This document shows, piece by piece, positions 1 to 5,075 of a DNA stretch of 6,803 bases. Below the pieces are notes generated by a model. That model had not been told where the DNA came from, searched no databases, and saw only the letters and a list, made by a program, of their open reading frames with translations. Each line of letters begins with the position of its first letter. Position 1 is the first letter of the stretch. Made by a program: the position numbers and the translations under genes. This stretch comes from Eshraghiella sp050874365 (GTDB lineage Bacteria > Bacillota > Clostridia > Lachnospirales > Lachnospiraceae): assembly GCA_050874365.1 (NCBI GenBank), contig JBNMKN010000101.1, forward strand, positions 1 through 6,803, read 5' to 3'.

Positions 1-363
1 AATGAACTTACAAACAGCAATTATGTAGTTATTGACGGAAAGGAGCGACTTAACATGTGTGAGGCATTTGAAGGAATTAAAGCAGAGGGAATAGAAGAAG
101 GCAGGAAAGAAGGGATAGAAGAAGGCAGAAAAGAAGGGATAGAAGAAGGCAGAAAAGAAGGCAGGAAAGAAGAATTAAAGGACAAATATAAATCATGGGT
201 AACATTAAGCCGAAATCTTGAAAAGAAAGGCATGAGCAGTCCGGAAATAGCTTCTTCGCTCGGCATATCAGAAATCAAGTTAGCAGAAGCATTTGAGTAC
301 ATGGAACATCTTAAAGCAGATAAAAAAAATGACATAGAAAATGAGTTCGAAAGGGAAGTGTAA
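1..363 (+). CDS. C-terminal part of an Rpn-like (PD-(D/E)XK) nuclease/putative transposase, 5' end outside the window
   Basis: The frame is open from base 1 to the TAA at 361-363 (120 codons), so the gene begins upstream of the window. The visible part reads as a short stretch ending in GKERLNMCEAFEGI, then a highly charged run of EGIE/EGRK units, then a helical tail with a helix-turn-helix-like phrase (GMSSPEIASSLGIS). This layout is what I know from the C-termini of clostridial Rpn family recombination-promoting nucleases. In that family the nuclease domain is N-terminal, so here it would lie off the left edge. Rpn proteins are DNA nucleases, toxic when unchecked, and linked to phage defence in E. 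coli. No catalytic residues can be seen in this fragment, so the family call rests on the tail alone. A different protein with a similar charged tail is possible. Two hairpins with T-tracts follow the stop. Confidence 0.5.
   Translation, partial: NELTNSNYVVIDGKERLNMCEAFEGIKAEGIEEGRKEGIEEGRKEGIEEGRKEGRKEELKDKYKSWVTLSRNLEKKGMSSPEIASSLGISEIKLAEAFEYMEHLKADKKNDIENEFEREV
39..45 (+). promoter_or_regulatory. Strong internal Shine-Dalgarno within the Rpn-like frame
   Basis: AAAGGAG is followed by a 9-nt spacer and ATG at 55. It decides the internal start proposed for the RpnS-like product. The same bases encode Gly-Lys-Glu of the larger protein, so part of the match could reflect coding. Confidence 0.45.
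55..363 (+). CDS. Candidate internal in-frame product (RpnS-like small C-terminal protein)
   Basis: Inside the larger open frame an AAAGGAG (39-45) sits 9 nt before an ATG at 55. That is an ideal Shine-Dalgarno arrangement, and it would yield a separate 102-aa protein made of the four-residue repeats plus the C-terminal tail. Established background: in E. coli Rpn systems the small variable C-terminal domain (RpnS) is translated on its own from within the gene, and it blocks the toxic full-length RpnL. A helix of RpnS carries four-residue repeats that vary in number between strains. The arrangement here matches that description in position, frame and repeat type. What is seen is the SD, the ATG and the repeats; separate translation and antitoxin function are inference. 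The alternative is that the SD is a chance result of Lys-Glu codons. Confidence 0.42.
   Translation: MCEAFEGIKAEGIEEGRKEGIEEGRKEGIEEGRKEGRKEELKDKYKSWVTLSRNLEKKGMSSPEIASSLGISEIKLAEAFEYMEHLKADKKNDIENEFEREV
88..171 (+). repeat. In-frame 24-bp tandem repeat encoding GIEEGRKE units
   Basis: Three near-identical 24-bp units (88-111, 112-135, 136-159) encode GIEEGRKE. A half unit encoding GRKE follows (160-171). Units two and three are identical and unit one differs at two third-codon positions (gga/ggg, agg/aga). At protein level the array is a four-residue periodicity (EGxx) expected to form a charged helix or coiled coil. Near-identity at DNA level suggests recent expansion by slippage or recombination. 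Confidence 0.9.
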
Positions 364-387
364 TCTTCAGTAATCATGATGAGACAT

Positions 388-420
388 AAGGCTTCCGCCC
401 CACTGGGGCGGGGGCCTTTT
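388..420 (+). terminator. GC-rich hairpin, palindrome copy A, probable terminator
   Basis: A 14-bp stem with a 3-nt loop (ACT, 402-404) has the core CCGCCCC/GGGGCGG, extended outward through two G-U pairs and AAGGC/GCCTT. A short TTTT run (417-420) follows. It lies 24 bp after the Rpn-like stop codon. The T-run is short, so termination may depend partly on the second hairpin just downstream. The core recurs three more times in the window. Confidence 0.6.
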
Positions 421-421
421 A

Positions 422-469
422 AAATGTGCGATTTTGGAGAAAATGGCTAAATCGCACGTTTGTTTTTTT
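422..469 (+). terminator. Second hairpin with T-tract (AAATGTGCGATTT inverted repeat)
   Basis: AAATGTGCGATTT (422-434) pairs with AAATCGCACGTTT (449-461) over 13 bp including one G-U pair, around a 14-nt loop. A TGTTTTTTT tract follows. This is a canonical intrinsic terminator shape and sits 4 bp after palindrome copy A. A related inverted repeat follows palindrome copy C at 1071-1110. Confidence 0.65.
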
Positions 470-523
470 ATTAAAAAACGGCTAATATTATCTTACAAAA
501 AATAAGAAAGCGAGGTTTACGAT

Positions 524-928
524 ATGAAAAACAAAGAAAAATTAGTAGATTACTGCAGGGAAAATAATCTCCCAATCCTGCATAAACAGACAGACTTTGG
601 AGACGTGCTGTATACAAAGTGGGGGAATATGACGGTAAATATGTACCGTCTTACAGATATGTCCGTAAGCTATGTACCGCTTAATGTATTTAAGGCAACA
701 CATGAGGCATGGAGAGAGGGAAAGAATTATGTTGTATTTTTTCCTAAGGATAGTTATGCAGAATACTTTATGCCGATAAGCAGCGCTGTCAAAGATTGGC
801 GTATGTTAATGTATAATGATTGTATTTATTGTGACAAAGAACATGTTTTGAAAAATCATATCAAAGATGCTGAAGGGCATGAATTAGGTCACAAATTAAA
901 AGATGTGGAATTAGACAGAGAAATGTAA
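524..928 (+). CDS. Hypothetical protein, 134 aa, family not recognised
   Basis: ATG at 524 is preceded by a modest SD (GCGAGG, 509-514). The stop is TAA at 926-928. The product is soluble-looking, mixed alpha/beta, rich in Tyr, Lys and Asp, with no signal peptide or membrane segment. Visible points are an aromatic central stretch (YVVFFPKDSYAEYFMP), a CIYC pair near residue 102 and an HELGH motif at residues 119-123. HELGH fits the HEXXH zinc-peptidase pattern, but only 11 residues follow and no clear third ligand is seen. The protein could be a truncated peptidase-like domain or the match may be chance. The gene stands alone between the terminator pair at 388-469 and the terminator at 942-977, so it is probably transcribed separately. 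A weak promoter-like pair (TTGTTT at 460, TAATAT at 483, 17-bp spacer) lies upstream. No function is proposed. Confidence 0.7.
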   Translation: MKNKEKLVDYCRENNLPILHKQTDFGDVLYTKWGNMTVNMYRLTDMSVSYVPLNVFKATHEAWREGKNYVVFFPKDSYAEYFMPISSAVKDWRMLMYNDCIYCDKEHVLKNHIKDAEGHELGHKLKDVELDREM

Positions 929-941
929 AAAAAAATTATTG

Positions 942-977
942 AGCTTCCGCCCCAGTGGGGCGGGGGCTGTTTTTTTT
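942..977 (+). terminator. Intrinsic terminator, palindrome copy B
   Basis: A 12-bp stem (942-953 with 957-968) carries the CCGCCCC/GGGGCGG core and two G-U pairs, with loop AGT. Eight consecutive T follow at 970-977. It lies 13 bp after the stop of the 134-aa gene. Stem strength and T-tract make this the clearest terminator in the window. The 17-bp core is identical to copy D. Confidence 0.85.
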
Positions 978-1008
978 ATAGTGTACTTATTCAAGATATA
1001 CTATTTAC

Positions 1009-1028
1009 ATAGTGTGTTATTACACTAT
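1009..1028. repeat. AT-rich inverted repeat ATAGTGT/ACACTAT
   Basis: ATAGTGT (1009-1015) and ACACTAT (1022-1028) form 7-bp arms around a 6-nt spacer. A further TATAGTGTAC occurs at 978-987. It could be an operator-like site or a weak hairpin. There is no gene close enough to assign a target. Confidence 0.4.
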
Positions 1029-1049
1029 TACTTATGAGCTGATTTGACA

Positions 1050-1068
1050 TCCGCCCCGGTGGGGCGGA
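1050..1068. repeat. GC-rich palindrome copy C
   Basis: TCCGCCCC pairs with GGGGCGGA over 8 bp, with loop GGT. No T-tract follows, so it is not an intrinsic terminator by itself. A perfect TTGACA hexamer (1044-1049) abuts its left side and AATAAA (1068-1073) its right side, so the palindrome occupies the spacer of a promoter-like arrangement. Confidence 0.75.
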
Positions 1069-1070
1069 AT

Positions 1071-1110
1071 AAATGTGCAAATTTATTAAAAAAAGAGAAA
1101 TCGCACATTT
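1071..1110. repeat. Inverted repeat AAATGTGC/GCACATTT after palindrome copy C
   Basis: AAATGTGC (1071-1078) pairs perfectly with GCACATTT (1103-1110). Four more pairs (ATTT/AAAT) follow after a small internal loop. The right arm AAATCGCACATTTG matches the right arm after copy A at 13 of 14 bases. Unlike the copy at 422-461 it is followed by only a weak T/A-rich stretch, so termination is doubtful. Confidence 0.65.
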
Positions 1111-1137
1111 GAAATTTAAAAATAAAAAAGGTAAACT
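1109..1137 (+). promoter_or_regulatory. Possible weak sigma-A-type promoter upstream of the structured leader
   Basis: TTGAAA (1109-1114), a 17-bp spacer and TAAACT (1132-1137) match the -35 and -10 consensus at 5 and 4 of 6 positions. A transcript from here would contain palindrome copy D, the folded segment at 1312-1437 and the transposase. Such matches are common in AT-rich DNA. Confidence 0.25.
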
Positions 1138-1201
1138 ATATGTAGTTACTTGAAAATTGAATAAAAAGTCAAAGATTCAGCGATTCTCCACTTCACCAAT
1201 C

Positions 1202-1225
1202 CTTCCCGCCCCAGTGGGGCGGAAG
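1202..1225. repeat. GC-rich palindrome copy D
   Basis: The CCGCCCC/GGGGCGG core (1206-1212, 1216-1222) has loop AGT, extended by CTT/AAG with one bulged C (1205). An outer CACTTC (1189-1194) could instead pair with GAAGTG (1222-1227). There is no T-tract. The 17-bp core is identical to copy B. Confidence 0.75.
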
Positions 1226-1311
1226 TGAAAGGTAGGAATGTCTCATTTCGTGCGACGAAAATTCTCGTTAAAAAATAACGTGCTTAAGAAAAAGAGCAGA
1301 AGACAAACCTA

Positions 1312-1437
1312 TGCCGGCCGGGAACCGGGGTAAATGAAGCGGATGGCTCACTCCCATTTCAGGATAAACCACTTGGGACATCGGAAATGTTCACACCAAG
1401 GGACAGGCTCCAAACGTGTGAAGTGCGTGTACCGGCA
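1312..1437 (+). ncRNA. Candidate structured leader RNA upstream of the transposase
   Basis: Several helices can be drawn by eye. TGCCGG (1312-1317) pairs with CCGGCA (1432-1437) and closes the element. CCGG/CCGG with a GAA loop lies at 1318-1328. CATTTC (1355-1360) pairs with GAAATG (1384-1389). TTCACAC (1390-1396) pairs with GTGTGAA (1416-1422), stacking directly on the previous helix. Alternatives exist: TCCCA (1352-1356) with TGGGA (1374-1378), and GTGC (1423-1426) with GCAC (1435-1438). The segment is more GC-rich than its surroundings and ends 44 bp before the transposase ATG. I do not recognise it as a known riboswitch, T-box or group II intron domain. It could equally be the subterminal DNA of the IS rather than an RNA. 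Confidence 0.4.
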
Positions 1438-1481
1438 CAGAATTACAGACTGGATAAAAATAATGATAAGAGGAAGATACC

Positions 1482-2843
1482 ATGGAATTTAAAATGATTG
1501 AAAAAAAAGTATTTAACGCAATGTGTCTTGCGGCAAGTAAGATAACAGCACAGATACTTGAAGAGATTGATAATACACTGATGAGACAGCGGGATAAAAA
1601 AATATTTCGTTCAAAAGGCAAAAAGACAACAACAATAAAAACAATATACGGAAATGTTGAATACCGAAGACAAATGTATCTTGATAATAATGGAAATGCA
1701 AGATACCTGCTTGATGAATATATGAATACAAAAGGAAACGGAATGTATTCCGTCAATTTGATTGAAAAAATGGTAAAAGCAGCTACAGAAGAAAGCTACA
1801 GGAAAGCCGCAGAACAGTTAAACGATACCACAGGAAATAATATTAGCCATACAGCAGTATGGAATATAGTTAATACATTAGGAAATAAAATATCAGAAAA
1901 TGAAAATAACAGGACATCTGAAGAATACAGTCCTGATAAAAAAGATACAGAAGTAATATTTGAAGAAATGGATGGCGTATGGCTGCCAACACAGACAAAA
2001 GAGCATAAAGCAGACATAAAACATGAATTAAAAATAGCCACTATATACGAAGGATGGGATGCCGAAACCGGCAGACATTTGGTAAACCGACAGACAATAG
2101 CCGGAATGGAACCGGCAAAAACGTTTATTAAGAAGAAAGAAAATGCCATTAAAAGGGCATATAACATAGATGAAATCAAATACCGCATCCTAAACGGAGA
2201 TGGCGGTAACTGGATTAAAGATGAAGCGGACGGAGTAATATTCCAACTAGACCGCTTCCATGTCCTGAAAGAAATCAGGGCAAAAATAAAAGACAAAAGA
2301 GCAGCAAGGGATATAGCTTCGCTATACAGAAATGCAGAACCCGACAAGATGCTTGACTATATCGATACCTATGCAAACAGCATCGAGACAAATGACCAGG
2401 AAGATAAAGGTGCAGAAAATGCAAGAAAACTGTATCAATATCTTAATAATAACTATGATGGGTTGATTCCTTACAAGAAGAGAATCAATCTTCCTGAAGC
2501 TCCGGAAGGAATAATATATAAAGATATGGGCGTGCAGGAGAACCAGAACTGTACCGTCATCACACTAAGAATGAAACATGGAAGAATGAGGTGGTCTGTT
2601 AATGGAGCCAACGCAATGGCTAAAGTCCTTGCTGCGAAAAATAACGGACAGCTTGAAACTTTCATACAGGGTAAATTTAACAAAAATGAAGTACCTGAAA
2701 TAAGTGAAAATTTGAGTGCAGGAAAAATACCTGCAGTAATAGCAAGACATAAAAATATATATGCTGAAATATTAAACGGCGGATTACCCATTCTATCAAC
2801 CAAGAATGGTGTATATACAAAACTGATTAGAAATCTCTCATAA
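1482..2843 (+). CDS. ISLre2 family (UPF0236) transposase
   Basis: A 453-aa protein close to the usual length of ISLre2 transposases, mobile-element enzymes with a predicted RNase H-like catalytic fold. The N-terminal third has the family's TIYGNVEYRRQMY and a helical segment (SYRKAAEQLN). Likely catalytic positions are D164 (EEMDG), D240 (GDGGNW) and E353, ten residues before RM in a stretch ending MRWSVNGANAMA. That stretch aligns with the family's E-G-H...RM...WS signature as I remember it. A DRFH phrase follows at 257-260. The frame is uninterrupted, so the enzyme may be active. Start: ATG at 1482 with AGAGGAAG (1469-1476) upstream and an in-frame TAA at 1467. Its stop lies only 21 bp before ssb, leaving almost no room for a right IS end. 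Codon use is A-rich (AGA, ATA, AAA) compared with the downstream genes. Confidence 0.88.
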   Translation: MEFKMIEKKVFNAMCLAASKITAQILEEIDNTLMRQRDKKIFRSKGKKTTTIKTIYGNVEYRRQMYLDNNGNARYLLDEYMNTKGNGMYSVNLIEKMVKAATEESYRKAAEQLNDTTGNNISHTAVWNIVNTLGNKISENENNRTSEEYSPDKKDTEVIFEEMDGVWLPTQTKEHKADIKHELKIATIYEGWDAETGRHLVNRQTIAGMEPAKTFIKKKENAIKRAYNIDEIKYRILNGDGGNWIKDEADGVIFQLDRFHVLKEIRAKIKDKRAARDIASLYRNAEPDKMLDYIDTYANSIETNDQEDKGAENARKLYQYLNNNYDGLIPYKKRINLPEAPEGIIYKDMGVQENQNCTVITLRMKHGRMRWSVNGANAMAKVLAAKNNGQLETFIQGKFNKNEVPEISENLSAGKIPAVIARHKNIYAEILNGGLPILSTKNGVYTKLIRNLS

Positions 2844-2852
2844 AGAGAAGAA

Positions 2853-3295
2853 AGGAGGCAAAAGATGAACAAAGTCATTTTAATGGGACGTTTGACAAGA
2901 GACCCTCATATCAGCTTTTCAACCGGTGAGAATCCTATGGCAATAGCAAGATATACTCTTGCTGTAGACAGAAGACGTAAAAGTGACGGTGGAGAGCAGA
3001 CCGCAGACTTTATTTCCTGTGTGGCATTTGATAAAGCTGCCGAATTTGCAGAAAAATACCTTCATCAGGGAACAAAGATAGCTATAACCGGTCGTATACA
3101 GACCGGCAGCTATACTAACAGGGAAGGTCAAAAAGTCTATACAACAGATGTTGTAATTGAAGAACAGGAATTTGCAGAAAGCAAAAACAGCAGCTCTTCA
3201 GGAAGACCAGAACCCGGAACAGATGCGGACGGCTTCATGAACATCCCCGACAATGTAGATGACGAAGGACTTCCGTTCTAAATCTTTTGCCACCT
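2853..3295. repeat. Inverted repeat bracketing ssb (2853-2866 and 3282-3295)
   Basis: AGGAGGCAAAAGAT (2853-2866) and ATCTTTTGCCACCT (3282-3295) are reverse complements at 13 of 14 positions. The left arm contains the ssb Shine-Dalgarno and the first two bases of its ATG. The right arm begins at the base after the stop codon. A third related sequence in direct orientation (GGAGGCGAAAAT) lies at 3312-3323. Confidence 0.75.
2865..3281 (+). CDS. ssb: Single-stranded DNA-binding protein
   Basis: A 138-aa SSB. The N-terminal OB fold (about residues 1-105) begins MNKVILMGRLTRDP and contains the family's DFISCVAF and GTKIAITGRIQTGSY stretches. A Ser/Gly/Pro-rich linker follows, then an acidic tip ending DDEGLPF, which in SSBs recruits replication and repair proteins. 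It binds ssDNA as a tetramer during replication, repair and recombination. The SD GGAGG (2854-2858) is 6 nt before the ATG. It is not next to rpsF or rpsR, the usual context of the essential ssb in Firmicutes, so it may be a second copy or a relocated gene; this cannot be settled here. The start is 21 bp after the transposase stop with no intervening terminator, so ssb may be read from transposase transcription or from a promoter inside that gene. No convincing terminator follows. Confidence 0.95.
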   Translation: MNKVILMGRLTRDPHISFSTGENPMAIARYTLAVDRRRKSDGGEQTADFISCVAFDKAAEFAEKYLHQGTKIAITGRIQTGSYTNREGQKVYTTDVVIEEQEFAESKNSSSSGRPEPGTDADGFMNIPDNVDDEGLPF

Positions 3296-3327
3296 CTGAA
3301 AAAACACATACGGAGGCGAAAATAATG

Positions 3328-3356
3328 TTGTTAATAAATGGTAAATAGGTTATAAT
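3328..3356 (+). promoter_or_regulatory. Sigma-A-type promoter for the MutS-like gene
   Basis: TTGTTA (3328-3333), exactly 17 bp, then a perfect TATAAT (3351-3356). Transcription would start near 3363, giving a short leader before the SD AGGAGA (3379-3384) and the ATG at 3391. This is the best promoter in the window and separates the right-hand gene group from ssb. Confidence 0.72.
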
Positions 3357-3390
3357 AATCCCTAACATATCATTTGCAGGAGAGAAACAA

Positions 3391-5073
3391 ATGGACTATC
3401 TGAAAATTATTCTTATAATCGTAGCGGCAATCGCTGTTATTGTCATTATTGCACTTATTATTGCAAAATCTTCCGAAAAAAACGAATATTTACAATTAAA
3501 AGTTAATTATGGCAGACTTAAGAAATACGAATTTACTTACGAAGAATACGAAAGTATTTCCCATTTTTTTAAAAATACCTTAAAAGACGGCGAACCGTAT
3601 ATTGACGATATTACATGGAATGACCTTGATATGGACAAGATATTCATGATGATTAACAGTACGAATTCCTCTGTGGGAAGGGATTATCTTTATAAGCTTT
3701 TAAGAGTTCCGGTTACCAATGAAGAAGAACTTAAGGAAAGAGACAGACTGGTTGAATATTTTGATTCCCATTCCAATGAAAGAACACTTATTATGCAGTG
3801 TTTTTCAAAAATCGGTTTTACCAGAAAAATATCGATAACCGACCATGTGGACAGACTTTTGCAGATAAAGCCGTCATCTAATTTTAACCACTTTGTTAAT
3901 ATTTTATGTATTATAGCGGCAATTGTTTTCACTGTATTTGTGGATGCCACCATCGGTATTCTCCTTATACTTGTGGCAGTGGGAATAAGCGTTGTAAGCT
4001 ACTATAAGACCAAGTCAAGAATTGACTCGTTTTTTGTGTGTATAAGGCATATTGTCAGCATGGTTAATGCGTCAAGACGTATAACAGCACTTAATATTGC
4101 AGAACTTGAACCTTATAACACGGAACTGAAAAAATATATAACCAAATTCAGCAGAATAACCCGCAACTCATGGCTGCTCGTATCGGGAAAGGGTACATCC
4201 GGTAATATTTCCGAGATTCTTATGGAATATGTAAGAATGTTTACCCATGTGGATTTAATCAGATTTAACAATATGTTAAGACAGCTTGATAACAGCAAAG
4301 AAGAGATATATGATTTTATGGGTGTTCTCGGTAAAATAGAAGCAATGATAAGCATTGCCAATTTCAGACATCTTCTCCCATACTATACCAAGCCCGAATT
4401 TGTGCAAAACGGTAAAATGGAAATCAAGGATTTGTATCACCTTTCCATAAAAGAACCGGTTGCCAATTCAATATATACGGACAGACCTGTTCTTTTAACA
4501 GGCTCCAATGCGTCAGGTAAGTCAACCTTCCTTAAATCGGTTGCGATTAATGCAATACTTGCCCAGTCCGTATATACATGTCCTTGTGAACTTTACAGAG
4601 CCGAATTTTATCATGTGATGTCATCAATGGCATTAAGTGATGATTTGGATTCCGGAGAAAGTTATTATATTGTAGAGATTAAGTCTTTAAAAAGAATTGT
4701 TGATGCGGCAGCAGACAGCAAGGTTAAGGTTTTATGCTTTATTGATGAGGTATTAAGAGGAACCAATACGGTTGAGCGAATTGCCGCCTCCACGGAGATT
4801 CTTAAGAACCTTGCGGAGAATAATGTTATGTGTTTTGCCGCAACCCATGATATAGAGCTTACGGACCTGCTTTTTGCACATTATGATAATTACCATTTTT
4901 CGGAAGAAGTTACGGACGGAAATGTTATTTTTTCTTATATCATACAAAAAGGAAAAGCGACTTCAAGGAACGCCATAAAGCTTCTTGAGATAATCGGATA
5001 TGATAAGAATATAATTGACAGGGCAGAACAAAGGGCGGAAAGATTTATAGAAACCGGAGTCTGGAGGAATTAG
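3391..5073 (+). CDS. Membrane-anchored MutS-like ATPase
   Basis: A 560-aa protein with a C-terminal MutS-type ABC ATPase. Walker A is GSNASGKST (371-379). A signature-like DDLDSGESYYIVE lies at 417-429, Walker B LCFIDE ends with D452-E453, and an ATHD motif has T485-H486. The middle (about 215-350) is helical like the MutS lever/clamp core. Unlike MutS it has an N-terminal membrane helix (about 5-25) and a second hydrophobic region (about 167-205) able to span the membrane twice. It lacks the mismatch-binding N-terminal domain with the Phe-x-Glu motif. Known MutS relatives use ATP to bind DNA junctions or mismatches. For this membrane subgroup the role is not known to me, and mismatch repair should not be assumed. 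ATG at 3391 has SD AGGAGA. It is followed after 2 bp by rnhA, implying translational coupling. Confidence 0.88.
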   Translation: MDYLKIILIIVAAIAVIVIIALIIAKSSEKNEYLQLKVNYGRLKKYEFTYEEYESISHFFKNTLKDGEPYIDDITWNDLDMDKIFMMINSTNSSVGRDYLYKLLRVPVTNEEELKERDRLVEYFDSHSNERTLIMQCFSKIGFTRKISITDHVDRLLQIKPSSNFNHFVNILCIIAAIVFTVFVDATIGILLILVAVGISVVSYYKTKSRIDSFFVCIRHIVSMVNASRRITALNIAELEPYNTELKKYITKFSRITRNSWLLVSGKGTSGNISEILMEYVRMFTHVDLIRFNNMLRQLDNSKEEIYDFMGVLGKIEAMISIANFRHLLPYYTKPEFVQNGKMEIKDLYHLSIKEPVANSIYTDRPVLLTGSNASGKSTFLKSVAINAILAQSVYTCPCELYRAEFYHVMSSMALSDDLDSGESYYIVEIKSLKRIVDAAADSKVKVLCFIDEVLRGTNTVERIAASTEILKNLAENNVMCFAATHDIELTDLLFAHYDNYHFSEEVTDGNVIFSYIIQKGKATSRNAIKLLEIIGYDKNIIDRAEQRAERFIETGVWRN

Positions 5074-5075
5074 AT

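Larger units (their letters stand above)
929..1481. other. 553-bp non-coding, repeat-rich intergenic region
   Basis: I see no credible gene here. In order it holds a strong terminator (palindrome copy B), an AT-rich inverted repeat (1009-1028), palindrome copy C with a second inverted repeat (1050-1110), a weak promoter candidate, palindrome copy D, and a highly self-complementary segment (1312-1437) leading to the transposase SD AGAGGAAG (1469-1476). The abrupt switch from AT-rich to GC-rich sequence near 1312 is notable. Confidence 0.8.

Noticed and set aside
21..377. 118-codon minus-strand frame opposite the repeat array, rich in Ser/Phe/Pro
   Set aside because: It is the shadow of the GIEEGRKE repeats read backwards. 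It has no sensible SD and a low-complexity product.
88..1226. CRISPR array suggested by repeated palindromes and tandem repeats
   Set aside because: The 24-bp repeats are coding and contiguous without spacers. The palindromes are unevenly spaced by about 100-550 bp.
1250..1310. GTGCGAC resembling a group II intron 5' end, followed by folded RNA
   Set aside because: No reverse transcriptase and no recognisable domain V. The match is only a few bases long.
2653..2681. Promoter-like TTGAAA and TTTAAC with 17-bp spacer inside the transposase gene, which could serve ssb
   Set aside because: The -10 is weak, the site is about 180 bp from ssb, and such matches are frequent in this AT-rich sequence.
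1391..2878. Several long minus-strand frames opposite the transposase (for example 1796-2347)
   Set aside because: They arise from the A/G-rich codon use of the transposase. The products look like random hydrophobic strings with no starts or domains.
3325..3348. Seven-codon frame (MLLINGK) behind a good GGAGG
   Set aside because: It overlaps the -35 element and spacer of the strong promoter for the MutS-like gene and would be too short to judge. The GGAGG is better noted as a copy of the ssb SD region.
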